Assembly (NCBI RefSeq): GCF_030813595.1
Contig: NZ_JAUSUH010000002.1
Span: 620,001-684,000 of the forward strand
Reading direction: 5' to 3'
Length of the DNA: 64,000 bases
Origin: Ancylobacter vacuolatus
Lineage (GTDB): Bacteria; Pseudomonadota; Alphaproteobacteria; Rhizobiales; Xanthobacteraceae
A program made the translations under genes and the position numbers. Positions 9,314 to 17,563 of the stretch are shown in pieces (within the stretch, counting starts at the first letter, position 1; every line of letters begins with the position of its first letter). The notes under the pieces are model-generated. The model worked only from the letters and a program-made list of their open reading frames with translations. It did not search any database and was not told where the DNA came from.

Positions 9314-9744
9314 TGCTCCGCCTTCTGCTGGCGATATTTGGCGGGGAAATCCGCCTCATGGCGCGCAGGGCCGCGCGCACGGCCCTGCTCTGCGCGATTG
9401 GCGGCCTGCTGATCGCGTGCGCGGCGGTGTTCTTCATGATCGCCTCGTTCATCGCTCTGGCTGACCGCTACGACGCGCTTACCGCCGCGCTGGTGATCGG
9501 CGGATCCCTGTTGGTACTGGGCCTCATCTTCCTTCTCGTCGCGCTGCTGCGTGGGCGGCGACGCCGGCCGGCAGGGCTTGGCGGCTATGGCGCCTATGGT
9601 GCCATGCCCCCTGCGGCTTCCGGCATGGCGCCGGGCGTCGGCCCGGCACCGCCGGCCGGGATGCCTCCCGCCAGCGTGAAGACCGTTCTCGGCATTGCGG
9701 CCGGCGCGGTGGTCGTCGGCCTTATTCTTGGCCGACGGGTCTGA
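9313..9744 (+). CDS. YqjE-like / phage holin-family membrane protein
   Basis: 143-aa membrane protein with two strongly hydrophobic helices near residues 20-45 and 53-75. A basic patch (RGRRRRPAG), a Gly/Ala/Pro-rich linker, and a third hydrophobic helix at the C-terminus (LGIAAGAVVVGLILGRRV) follow. The start codon overlaps the DUF883 stop (TGATG), a pairing seen for yqjD-yqjE. The holin-family label is structural and no lysis role is implied. Start and membrane character are clear, the biochemical role is not. Confidence 0.7.
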   Translation: MLRLLLAIFGGEIRLMARRAARTALLCAIGGLLIACAAVFFMIASFIALADRYDALTAALVIGGSLLVLGLIFLLVALLRGRRRRPAGLGGYGAYGAMPPAASGMAPGVGPAPPAGMPPASVKTVLGIAAGAVVVGLILGRRV

Positions 9745-9754
9745 AAATGTGATG

Positions 9755-9774
9755 CCGGGCCCTCATCGGCCCGG
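9755..9774 (+). repeat. GC-rich hairpin after the YqjE-like gene
   Basis: CCGGGCC (9755-9761) pairs with GGCCCGG (9768-9774) around a 6-nt loop, ten bases after the stop codon. No T-run follows, so it may be an mRNA-stabilising 3' hairpin rather than a Rho-independent terminator. Confidence 0.45.
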
Positions 9775-9893
9775 TCCGCATTAGCCTCCCGTTATTGCAG
9801 GGGCTGCTAAAAAGGACCAATCTGCCACAAAGGCCGGAGCCCGGCGCCACCCGCGTGGCGCGGGGCGTTCCGCTTGCCGCAGGAGGTTCCAAC

Positions 9894-11711
9894 TTGACGT
9901 TTCGACGTTTGTCGCTGCGGCCGGGAGCGGCCATTCTCGCTACGCTCACGGCGTTGGGTGTCGCGCTGCCCGCGCGTGCCGACGCCCCGCCGGCAGACTT
10001 CATCGCCCGCTCCTCGCCAGCGGGCAATTATCTCGCCGCGCGCCTCGCCATCACCGAACGCGACACGGCCGCCGCCGCCGCCTATTACCGCGAGCTGGCC
10101 CGGCTGTTCCCGCGCCAGCGCGAATTGCTGGAGCGCGCCTTCCTTACCCTGCTGGCGGAAGGCTCCATCGACGAGGCGGTCGGGCTGGCCCAGCGGCTGG
10201 TGCGGATCGATCCCGAACATACGCTGGCACGGCTGGTGCTCGGCGTGCGGGCGATCAAGGCCAAGCAATATGTCACCGCCCGCAGCAATCTGCGCCGCTC
10301 CGGCCAGGGTGCCATCGCCGAGCTGAACGCCACCCTGCTCAGCGCCTGGAGCCAGTTCGGCTCAGGCGATGCCCGCGCCGGCGTCAAGGCGATCGACGCG
10401 CTGCAGGGCCCGGAATGGTATGCCGGCTTCAAGGATTTCCACGCCGGGCTCCTGCTCGACGCGGCCGGCGTCAAGAAAGAAGCCGGCCAGCGGCTGGAGG
10501 CGGCGCTCAAGCTCGATCCGCGCACCCTGCGCGTCGTCGATGCCTATGCGCGCTGGGCGTCGCGCAATGCCGACAAGGCGCTGGCGGTCTCGACCTATGA
10601 GGCGTTCGACAAATTGGTGCCCGGCGACCCGCTGGTGGCCCGCTCGCTGGAGCAGCTGAATGCCGGCAAGACGCTTCCGCCGCTGGTGACGACCCCGGTC
10701 GCCGGTGCGGCGGAGGTTCTGTACGGTCTTGGCGCGGCGCTCGGCCGCCAGGGCGGCGAGGACCTCGCTTTGGTCTATCTGCAGCTCGGCCGCTGGCTGG
10801 ACCCCTCGCAGCCGCTGATGGCGATCACTCTCGCCGACCTGTTCGAGACGATGAAGCGGCACGAGGACGCCATCGCCCTCTACGCCGCCGTGCCCGATTC
10901 CTCGCCCTTCAAGACGAATGCTGAGGTGCAGCGCGCCCTCAATCTCGACGCCATCGACAAGCATGACGAAGCGCTCGCCGTGCTCAAGCAGGTGGTTGCC
11001 GGGAATGTGAAGGACCAGCGCTCGATCATGGCGCTGGGGGACGTGCTGCGCGCGAACGAGAAGTTCGCCGAGGCCGCGGAGGTCTACACCACGGCCATCG
11101 ACCAGCTCGGCACGCCGCAGGCCAAGGACTGGGTGCTCTATTACTTCCGCGGCACCTGCTACGAGCGCACCAAGCAGTGGGACAAGTCCGAGGCCGATCT
11201 CAAGAAGGCGCTGGAGCTCAGCCCCAACCAGCCGCATGTGCTGAACTATCTCGGCTATAGCTGGATCGACCAGGGGGTGAACCTGGAGGCCGGCACCGAT
11301 ATGATCCGCAAGGCGGTGGCGCTGCGCCCCGATGATGGCTTCTTCATCGACAGCCTCGGCTGGGCCTATTACCGCACCGGGCATTACAATGAGGCGGTGC
11401 GCGAACTCGAGCGTGCGGTCGAGCTCAAGCCGAACGAGGCGGTGATCAACGACCATCTCGGCGACGCCTATTGGAAGGTCGACCGCAAGCTGGAAGCCCG
11501 CTTCAAGTGGAACCATGCCCGCGACCTGAAGCCCGAGCCGGACGAGCTGGCCGATATCGAGCGCAAGATCGCGGTGGGCCTGGATGAGGCCGAGCGTATC
11601 AAGTCAGGCGCGGCGACGATCCAGAAGACCGAGGCGGCGCCCGCCGTCGAGCCGCAGAAGGCGGCGGTGGACAAGACGCAGGATGCTGACAAGCCGGGCA
11701 ATGGCGGCTGA
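9894..11711 (+). CDS. Secreted tetratricopeptide repeat protein
   Basis: 605-aa protein with an N-terminal signal sequence (basic start, hydrophobic LTALGVALPARA, likely cleavage before the ADAPPAD region) and a long array of TPR helices. Clear repeats include DWVLYYFRGTCYERTKQWDKSEADLKKALELSPNQPHVLNYLGYSWIDQG and the next unit, GFFIDSLGWAYYRTGHYNEAVRELERAVELKPNEAVINDHLGDAYWK (each quoted across helix boundaries). The C-terminus is Ala/Lys-rich. TTG 9894 is preferred because AGGAGG sits at 9881-9886; an upstream TTG at 9795 would bury the signal peptide. Probably a periplasmic scaffold; partner unknown. Confidence 0.8.
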   Translation: MTFRRLSLRPGAAILATLTALGVALPARADAPPADFIARSSPAGNYLAARLAITERDTAAAAAYYRELARLFPRQRELLERAFLTLLAEGSIDEAVGLAQRLVRIDPEHTLARLVLGVRAIKAKQYVTARSNLRRSGQGAIAELNATLLSAWSQFGSGDARAGVKAIDALQGPEWYAGFKDFHAGLLLDAAGVKKEAGQRLEAALKLDPRTLRVVDAYARWASRNADKALAVSTYEAFDKLVPGDPLVARSLEQLNAGKTLPPLVTTPVAGAAEVLYGLGAALGRQGGEDLALVYLQLGRWLDPSQPLMAITLADLFETMKRHEDAIALYAAVPDSSPFKTNAEVQRALNLDAIDKHDEALAVLKQVVAGNVKDQRSIMALGDVLRANEKFAEAAEVYTTAIDQLGTPQAKDWVLYYFRGTCYERTKQWDKSEADLKKALELSPNQPHVLNYLGYSWIDQGVNLEAGTDMIRKAVALRPDDGFFIDSLGWAYYRTGHYNEAVRELERAVELKPNEAVINDHLGDAYWKVDRKLEARFKWNHARDLKPEPDELADIERKIAVGLDEAERIKSGAATIQKTEAAPAVEPQKAAVDKTQDADKPGNGG

Positions 11712-11745
11712 GGCCGCGGCTGTCGCGTTCTATCGATACAAAAGA

Positions 11746-11776
11746 GGGGCGGGTCCTGCGGGACCCGCCCCTTTTT
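11746..11776 (+). terminator. Bidirectional terminator between TPR gene and doxX
   Basis: GGGGCGGGTCC (11746-11756) pairs perfectly with GGACCCGCCCC (11761-11771) around TGCG, followed by five Ts. On the opposite strand the stem is followed by CTCTTTTG, so it can serve both the TPR gene and the convergent doxX gene. Confidence 0.88.
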
Positions 11777-11811
11777 ATTGATCGGTCTTCTTAGCTGGTT
11801 GGTCTTCGGGC

Positions 11812-12234
11812 TCAGCGCGCGGCGGTGCCGACGAAGAACAGCGGACGCGCGCGGAGGGCGAAGGCGCCATCGCCGATCAGCCAGAGCGCGAAGGATGCCA
11901 CGATCAGGAAGCCGGGATATTCCCAGCCGCCGCCAGCGGCGGAGAACAGCCAGCCATTGGGAATGTGAACGCTCATGGCGCCGGCCATGACCGGGATCAG
12001 CAGCAGCGCGACATGGCGGGCATAGACGCCGGCGATGATCAGCAGGCCGCCGATCAGCTCGGCCAGGAACACCGGCCAGGCCAGCGCTTCCGGCAGGCCG
12101 AGGCTGCCGAGGAAGCCGGCAAAGCCGGGGATGGTGAAAACGGCGTATTTCAGCAAGGCGTGGGACACCCACATCAGGCCGAGCGCGACGCGCAGGACAA
12201 AGGCGCCGTAGGGGGCGGAACGGGAATCGATCAT
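11812..12234 (-). CDS. DoxX-family membrane protein
   Basis: 140-aa protein with four predicted membrane helices: RVALGLMWVSHALLKY, ALAWPVFLAELIGGLLIIAG, VALLLIPVMAGAM and FLIVASFALWLIGDG. The order and the HxLLK, F(L)AE(L) and HIPNGW motifs fit DoxX, a family of small oxidoreductase-associated membrane proteins. ATG at 12234 gives the standard N-terminus; the frame extends 69 codons further upstream without conservation. It converges on the TPR gene across a shared terminator. Confidence 0.85.
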   Translation of the reverse strand: MIDSRSAPYGAFVLRVALGLMWVSHALLKYAVFTIPGFAGFLGSLGLPEALAWPVFLAELIGGLLIIAGVYARHVALLLIPVMAGAMSVHIPNGWLFSAAGGGWEYPGFLIVASFALWLIGDGAFALRARPLFFVGTAAR

Positions 12235-12625
12235 GGCGGATCTCGCGGGAATGTTGAAGGAGCGGGGCAGGCGGCGCCTGTCGTCGCTCGGAGGTAATCC
12301 AACGCCCGCCGCAACGCGATAGCCGCGAATACCCGAGCGCCCTTGCATTTCCGCAATGGCGTGACGATTGACAGCCACGCCATGTCCTCGTCCCCGCCCG
12401 TTTATCGCGCCGAGGTGGTGGGACCCTGCTGTAACGGTCATTCCGGGCGGCAGGGCGCGTGCGTGCCTGAGGCCGCGTGCCCTAGCTGCGCCCGACAGGC
12501 TGCGCCGGTCCCCGAATGGAACTGGAAGCGGCCGTCTCTTTCAGGGAAGCGCCTGGACCTCACCAGAAGCGGCCGCCCGCGCCAGGATGGCAGACCCCGC
12601 CCGTCCATCCGCGCGCGGTTGTCGA
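12235..12625. other. Gene-free stretch upstream of doxX
   Basis: About 390 bp between doxX and the next minus-strand gene. It should hold the doxX promoter, but I cannot point to a convincing -35/-10 pair. The only structure noted is an 8-bp inverted repeat (ATGGCGTG 12356-12363, CACGCCAT 12376-12383) that encloses a TTGACA hexamer. Open frames crossing the stretch lack family features. Confidence 0.4.
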
Positions 12626-13138
12626 CTATTTTACCGGATCGATTTCCGCCGTCTCGACTGGCACGGTCTCGGCGCGGGCCGCCGGCTTGGGCGCCACAGT
12701 GCGCTCGGCCAGCCGGGTGCGGCCGCTGCCACCGCGCTTGAACTCGCACCACAGCCGGTCCGCCCCGGCGAGATTGCCGCGGAAGCTGACCTTGTCGGTC
12801 TTCTCCAGCTCGAAGCAGGGCTGGAAGGCCACGCCCTTCAGCTTGGCGCACACCGACTCGCCCCGCACCATGATGGTGCCGGCGGGCAGCGTCACATAGC
12901 GAGCATTGCCCTTGCCGCGCATCTGGATGGTGCCGGCGACCGAGCCGTCGGGAAGGATGCGGCCCGAGCCGGCCGTGCCCTCATAGCAGGTGTAGGAGAA
13001 GGTCTGCCCGACGACGAAGCGCTGGGCCTCCTGCGCCGTCAGCGTCTCGGCCGAGGCGGAAGCCATCGGCGCCACCATGATGGCGGCGAGAAGGGCGGCA
13101 GCCGGCAGGGCAGAAGACAGGCGCATGACGGTTTCCAT
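12626..13138 (-). CDS. Secreted four-cysteine protein of unknown function
   Basis: 170-aa exported protein, family not recognised. An N-terminal signal peptide (RLSSALPAAALLAAIMVAPMASASA) precedes a mature beta-rich domain with four cysteines (YTCYEG, ESVCAKL, QPCFEL, LWCEFK), enough for two disulfides. The tail is Arg/Ala/Pro-rich. The segment GRILPDGSVAGTIQMRG looks like a short beta-hairpin. The start could be 13138 (METVMRL) or four codons later at 13126. It stands alone between doxX and an MFS gene, so context gives no role. Confidence 0.65.
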   Translation of the reverse strand: METVMRLSSALPAAALLAAIMVAPMASASAETLTAQEAQRFVVGQTFSYTCYEGTAGSGRILPDGSVAGTIQMRGKGNARYVTLPAGTIMVRGESVCAKLKGVAFQPCFELEKTDKVSFRGNLAGADRLWCEFKRGGSGRTRLAERTVAPKPAARAETVPVETAEIDPVK

Positions 13139-13315
13139 CGCTCGGGAGTTTTCACGATGCGCTGCGAAGGGCCTGCCTTGTCAAGGCCGCACGGCGAATC
13201 AGTCCCTCCTGCCGGGGCACGCGACTTGCCGGTGTGGCCCCGCCGCAACGCCTTCGGTACCACGATCCCTATGGTGAAGGATGAGGGTTAACAGCTCGCA
13301 AACGCGCGCCGCCCT

Positions 13316-14554
13316 TCAGCCTGCCGCTGGCAGCGCCGCCCGCGCCACCGGCTTTTCGACGATCGGCAGGTTGATGGCGGCAGAGGCGAAGCTGAGCGCC
13401 ACCGATAGCCACCAGACGAAATCATAGGAACCGAGGCGCTCATAGAGCAGCCCGCCCAGCCAGACGCCGAGGAAGCCGCCCACCTGGTGGCTGAAGAAGG
13501 CGAAGCCGTAGAGCATGGCGAGATAGCGGGTGCCGAACATCAGCATCACCAGTCCCGAGGTCGGCGGCACGGTGGAGAGCCACAAAAGGCCGAGCACGAT
13601 GCCGAAGCCGATCGCCGTCACCGGGTTCGCCGGCAGAAGGACGAAAGCGATGATGGCAAGTCCACGGGCAAAATAGATCGCCGCCAGCAGATAGCGGCGG
13701 GGCATGCGGCTCGACAGCCAGCCCGAGCCGAGCGAGCCGGCCATGTTGGCCAGCCCGATCGCCGCCAGCGTCCAGCCGCCCACGGCGATGGAGAGGCCGC
13801 GGTCCATCAGATAGGCCGGCAGATGGGTGGTCACAAAAGCGAGCTGGAAGCCGCAGGTGAAGAAGCCGAGCACCAGCAGCACATAGCTGGGATGGCGGAA
13901 GGCCTCTCCCAGCGCGGCGCCGATCGACTGCTGGCGCTCCCCCGCCTTCGTGGCGGGAGGCGCGCCCGCCAGCGCCAGCGCCAGCGGCATGATCAGCAGC
14001 ATGGCGAGGCCGAACACGAGCAGCGTCTGGTGCCAGCCAATGGTGGTGTTGAGCCCCGCCGCCAGCGGGGGAAACAGGAACTGGCCGAAGGAGCCGGCCG
14101 CCGTGCCGGCGCCAAAGGAGAGCGGGCGCCACTTCTCCGGCAGCATCTTGCCGAAGGCGGCGATGACGATGTTGAACGAGCAGCCCGAAAGGCCGAAGCC
14201 CACCAGCACGCCGGCGGACAGGTGCAGCATTCCGGGCGTCGCCGAATAGGCCATCAGCACCAGGCCGGCGGCATAGAGCGCCGCCCCGAGCCACAGCACT
14301 CGCGTCACCCCGAAGCGATCGGCGACCGCGCCGGCAAAGGGGGTGCCTATGCCCCAGATCAGGTTCTGGAGGGCAATGGCGAGGCCGAATGTGTCGCGGC
14401 CCCAGCCATATTCGCCTGTCATCGGCAGCATGAAGAGGCCGGAGGACGCACGCGGGCCGAAACTGAGCATGGCGATCAGGCAGCCGCACAGCACGATTAG
14501 CAGCGGCGCGCGGGCTGCGAGGCTGGGCCGGGGAGCGTCGGTGAGGGCGGACAT
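13316..14554 (-). CDS. MFS transporter
   Basis: 412-aa major facilitator superfamily carrier with twelve predicted helices. An MFS motif A-like loop follows helix 2 (GAVADRFGVTRVLWLGAALYAAGL). The central loop, near residue 210, contains ATKAGERQQSIGAALGEAFRHPS, the junction of the two six-helix halves. The ends resemble the oxalate/monocarboxylate (OFA-like) branch, but the substrate cannot be told from sequence. It is transcribed alone and diverges from the L,D-transpeptidase gene. Confidence 0.85.
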   Translation of the reverse strand: MSALTDAPRPSLAARAPLLIVLCGCLIAMLSFGPRASSGLFMLPMTGEYGWGRDTFGLAIALQNLIWGIGTPFAGAVADRFGVTRVLWLGAALYAAGLVLMAYSATPGMLHLSAGVLVGFGLSGCSFNIVIAAFGKMLPEKWRPLSFGAGTAAGSFGQFLFPPLAAGLNTTIGWHQTLLVFGLAMLLIMPLALALAGAPPATKAGERQQSIGAALGEAFRHPSYVLLVLGFFTCGFQLAFVTTHLPAYLMDRGLSIAVGGWTLAAIGLANMAGSLGSGWLSSRMPRRYLLAAIYFARGLAIIAFVLLPANPVTAIGFGIVLGLLWLSTVPPTSGLVMLMFGTRYLAMLYGFAFFSHQVGGFLGVWLGGLLYERLGSYDFVWWLSVALSFASAAINLPIVEKPVARAALPAAG

Positions 14555-14859
14555 TGGAGGCCTCGAATCGGCGCGGCGGGCTGCCTTGGGCGTTCAGGCT
14601 AGCGCTGGGCCGTCCCGGATGGAAAACGAATAAATTTCAGGATGAGTATCAGCAAAACTGATGAAAGTGGGGAGGCTTTGCTGTCCGAGGTGGCTCGATA
14701 CTGCCGCAGTGAGGCCGCCGCGCCACACCTCCGCGCAATAGCGGCCAGTGACACGCCCGTGATCGGCTGGTTCACGAACTTTGCCATGCTTCGCCTGTAG
14801 GTGAGGATCATTGCCGCATTTCACCGTTCCCCACCTCCTTCCTTCCGCGTGCGCCCCCC
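14555..14859. other. Divergent intergenic region, MFS / L,D-transpeptidase
   Basis: 305 bp between two divergent genes, with an unusually A/T-rich patch at about 14618-14665 that may carry promoters. A 52-codon frame (14642-14800, plus strand) lies here but has no ribosome binding site and no recognisable family, so it is not called. No tRNA or other RNA was recognised. Confidence 0.4.
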
Positions 14860-15537
14860 ATGCTTCTCGACCGACGCCTTTTTCTCCTTGCCTCGCCGTT
14901 CGCCCTCGCCGGCTGCGCCACCACGCGCGAGCCGATGACGAGCCGCGTCCTGCCGCCGGCGATGGACCCGCACTATCTGCGCATGTATGCCGCGATCACC
15001 GACGAGCCCTTCCCGGTGCCGGCGGTTGACCTCACGCAGATCGACCCGCGCTTCCTGCGCCAGGAAGTGGCCTATCCGACGCGCTACCAGCCGGGCACGA
15101 TCGTCGTCGATCCCAATGAGCGCTTCGCCTATCTCGTCATGGCCAATGGAAGGGCGCTGCGCTACGGCGTCGGCGTCGGGCGCGAGGAAGGTTTCAATTT
15201 TCGCGGCGAAGGCGTCGTCGCCCGCAAGGCGTCGTGGCCGGGCTGGACGCCCACCCCGGCGATGATCGCCCGCGAGCCCGAGCGCTACGGCCCCTATGCC
15301 GGCGGCCTGCCGGGCGGGCCGACCAACCCGCTGGGCCCCCGCGCGCTCTATCTCTACAAGGACGGGCGCGACACCTATTACCGCCTGCACGGCACCACCG
15401 AGCCCTGGACCATCGGCACGCAGGTATCGTCGGGCTGCGTGCGCTTCATCAATCAGGACATTATCGACCTGTACCGCCGCGTGCCCACCGGCACCCGCGT
15501 CATCGTGCTGCCCGCCACCGGTGTGCCGGTCGGCTGA
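14860..15537 (+). CDS. L,D-transpeptidase (ErfK/YbiS/YcfS/YnhG family) lipoprotein
   Basis: 225-aa periplasmic enzyme that forms 3-3 peptidoglycan crosslinks or attaches lipoproteins to the wall. The N-terminus is a lipoprotein signal with lipobox LAGC at residue ~20. The YkuD catalytic region is complete: YYRLHGTTEP supplies the histidine, and SSGCVRFINQDIIDLY has the nucleophilic cysteine. GPRALYLY upstream also matches the fold. Start ATG 14860 gives the MLLDRRLFLLASPFALAGC leader. The gene is monocistronic. Confidence 0.92.
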   Translation: MLLDRRLFLLASPFALAGCATTREPMTSRVLPPAMDPHYLRMYAAITDEPFPVPAVDLTQIDPRFLRQEVAYPTRYQPGTIVVDPNERFAYLVMANGRALRYGVGVGREEGFNFRGEGVVARKASWPGWTPTPAMIAREPERYGPYAGGLPGGPTNPLGPRALYLYKDGRDTYYRLHGTTEPWTIGTQVSSGCVRFINQDIIDLYRRVPTGTRVIVLPATGVPVG

Positions 15538-15588
15538 GCCGGACGGGCGAGAGGCCCACGCGCTCGCGGCGCCTTTCGGTCAGTACAA

Positions 15589-15678
15589 CGTCATGCCCGG
15601 GCTCGGCCCGGGCATCCACGTCTTTCGCCTGGCCCTGCGCTAAAGTGGTGGATCCCCGGGTCGAGCCCAGGGATGACG
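15589..15678. repeat. Composite palindromic intergenic repeat, copy 1
   Basis: Two adjacent palindromes: ATGCCCGGGC/GCCCGGGCAT (15593-15602 and 15606-15615, perfect) and ATCCCCGGGT/GCCCAGGGAT (15652-15661 and 15665-15674, with wobbles). The whole unit is bracketed by CGTCAT and ATGACG. The same layout recurs at 37819-37903, so this is a REP/BIME-like mobile or processing element placed after the L,D-transpeptidase gene. Confidence 0.75.
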
Positions 15679-15737
15679 GCGAGAAGGCGGCCAAGGCCGA
15701 GCATACCGGCCGGAGTGAACCCGCCTGCGGCCCCGCT

Positions 15738-16244
15738 TCACCCCAGCCTGATCTCGAACGGTTCATTCTCCATCGCCTCGCGGCCCCGGCCGATGGCGGC
15801 GATGGCGGCGCTCATGCGGCCCTGACGGCCGAGCGCGGAATCGGCGATCGCGACCAGCAGCGCGTTCGGCGTGGCGATAGGGGAGGCGGCACGCAAGGCG
15901 TGGGCGATCTCCGCCTCGTCGCGCTCGGGCTCCAATGCGCAGGCGGCGATATAGGCCGAGGCGGTGGAGCGGCTGACGCCGAGATAGCAGTGCACCACCA
16001 GCGGCGCCTGCCGCGGCCAGCGGCGCGCGAAGCCGAGGATCGCCTCGACATGCTCGATCGAGGGGTGCACCAGCCCGTCCTGCGGGGCGAGAATGTCGTT
16101 GAAGCCGACGAAGAGATGATTCTCGCGCAGCACCGTGGGCGGCAGCGTTACCGGCGTCGCAATGTTGATCACGCTCAGCACATGCTCGGCGCCGGTGCGG
16201 GTGACGGTCTCTGCGAGACGCGAGAGCGGGCAGACGTGGATCAT
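15738..16244 (-). CDS. Tyrosine-phosphatase-fold protein
   Basis: 168-aa protein with the cysteine phosphatase signature C-x5-R in HCYLGVSRS (residues ~103-111) and an upstream loop (FNDILAPQDGLVHPS) in the place of the general-acid loop. This fits the compact dual-specificity/tyrosine phosphatase fold of many alphaproteobacteria; the substrate is unknown. Its ATG overlaps the stop of the HD hydrolase gene by 4 bp, so the two are translationally coupled and probably act in one pathway. Confidence 0.78.
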   Translation of the reverse strand: MIHVCPLSRLAETVTRTGAEHVLSVINIATPVTLPPTVLRENHLFVGFNDILAPQDGLVHPSIEHVEAILGFARRWPRQAPLVVHCYLGVSRSTASAYIAACALEPERDEAEIAHALRAASPIATPNALLVAIADSALGRQGRMSAAIAAIGRGREAMENEPFEIRLG

Positions 16245-16909
16245 GGGGCCTCCGCGACCAGTTCCTGAAAGCGGGCGAGAAAGCGCGCCTTCGCCTCATC
16301 CGCGCTCCAGGGAGTTAGGTAGTCGCGCTCGTCCGCGCTGTCGAGCGGGCAGGGCGTGCCGAAAAAGCGCCGCGCTTCCGCGATCTCGAAGCCGGCGAGC
16401 CGGGTCGCCTCCAGGAACGCGCTGGCGCGGTCGGCCGCCTTGACCCGTGCCACCAGAGTGGCCGGCCAGTGCGGCGGCAGGCCGAAGCGCAGGCTCACCG
16501 CCGCCAGCAGCCGTGCTTCCACTGCCTTGTAGTCGCCCCCGATCACCGCCTTGAAGGGGCTGATCATGTCGCCGACCACATATTCCGGCGCGTCGTGCAA
16601 CAGCATGGCGAGCCGCCAGCGCCGGTCGATATCAGCCCCGCGCAGTGCCGCCTGCCGGCGGGCGAGCAGCTCGACCAGCACCGAATGCTGCGCGACGGAG
16701 AAAATGTGCTCGCCGCGCGTCTGGCCGTTCCAGCGGGCGACGCGGGCAAGGCCATGGGCGATGTCCTCGATCTCGATGTCGAGCGGCGAGGGATTGATCA
16801 GGTCGAGCCGCCGCCCCGACAGCATGCGCTGCCACGCGCGCAGGGGCTTTGCGGCCGCCAGGGGGAGGCTTGCGGGAGTGCGGGGCAGGGCTTTGACAGG
16901 TTCGCTCAT
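16241..16909 (-). CDS. HD-domain phosphohydrolase (YfbR-like)
   Basis: 222-aa HD-superfamily metal-dependent phosphohydrolase. The H...HD...D motif is visible: GEHIFSVAQHSVLV supplies the first histidine, LAMLLHDAPEYVVGDMISPFK supplies HD, and a downstream VKAADRAS supplies the final aspartate. The arrangement resembles YfbR-type 5'-deoxynucleotidases, though the exact substrate is uncertain. It is followed with a 4-bp overlap by the phosphatase-fold gene and preceded by tag on the same strand. Confidence 0.8.
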   Translation of the reverse strand: MSEPVKALPRTPASLPLAAAKPLRAWQRMLSGRRLDLINPSPLDIEIEDIAHGLARVARWNGQTRGEHIFSVAQHSVLVELLARRQAALRGADIDRRWRLAMLLHDAPEYVVGDMISPFKAVIGGDYKAVEARLLAAVSLRFGLPPHWPATLVARVKAADRASAFLEATRLAGFEIAEARRFFGTPCPLDSADERDYLTPWSADEAKARFLARFQELVAEAP

Positions 16910-16978
16910 GGCAGGTTCGGTCGTATCAGGTTCGGTCGTATCAGGTGCAGCCGTGGCGCGGCCTGCATGGTGCCGGCC

Positions 16979-17563
16979 TCAGGCCCGCGCGCCGTGGCGG
17001 TGGCAGGTGACGGCATGATCGTCCACCATGCCCACCGCCTGCATGAAGGCATAGACGATGGTCGGGCCGACGAAATTGAAGCCGCGCTTCTTCAACTCCT
17101 TCGACATGGCGATCGCCACCGGCGAGGTGACGAGAGCGGGATCACCGGGCGCGCGGCGATTGTCGAGCACCGGGCCGTTAATGTCCCAGAGCAGCGTTGA
17201 GAAGCCCGGCCCGCGCTCCTGGATGTCGAGCCAGACCTGCGCCGAGCGGATGGTCGATTCGATCTTGGAGCGGTTGCGCACGATGCCCGCATCCTGCATC
17301 AGCGCCTCGACCTTTTCAGGCGTGTAGCGGGCGATGATCTCCGGCTGGAAGCCGTCGAACGCGGCGCGAAAACCCTCGCGCTTGCGCAATATGGTGATCC
17401 AGGCGAGGCCGGCCTGGAAGCCGTCAAGGATCAGTTTCTCGAACAAGGCGCGGTCGTCATATTCCGGCACGCCCCATTCGGTGTCGTGATAGGCGACATA
17501 AAGCGGATCGGTGCCGCACCAGGCGCAGCGGGTCAGCCCGTCTTCATGGGTGTGGACCTTCAC
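16979..17563 (-). CDS. tag: DNA-3-methyladenine glycosylase I
   Basis: Base-excision repair enzyme that removes 3-methyladenine from alkylated DNA. The 194-aa product has the Tag zinc/base-recognition start RCAWCGTDPLYVAYHDTEWGVP, the LFEKLILDGFQAGLAWITILRKREGFRAAF helix region and a C-terminal His (CHRHG) expected as a zinc ligand. Its ATG overlaps the ygfZ stop by 4 bp. Length agrees with E. coli Tag (187 aa). Confidence 0.95.
   Translation of the reverse strand: MKVHTHEDGLTRCAWCGTDPLYVAYHDTEWGVPEYDDRALFEKLILDGFQAGLAWITILRKREGFRAAFDGFQPEIIARYTPEKVEALMQDAGIVRNRSKIESTIRSAQVWLDIQERGPGFSTLLWDINGPVLDNRRAPGDPALVTSPVAIAMSKELKKRGFNFVGPTIVYAFMQAVGMVDDHAVTCHRHGARA

Noticed and set aside
12368-13291. 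307-codon plus-strand frame opposite the secreted protein
   Set aside because: No start context and no signature; the minus-strand gene has a clear signal peptide.
14642-14800. 52-codon plus-strand frame between MFS and L,D-transpeptidase genes
   Set aside because: No ribosome binding site and no family resemblance; competing frames exist on the other strand.
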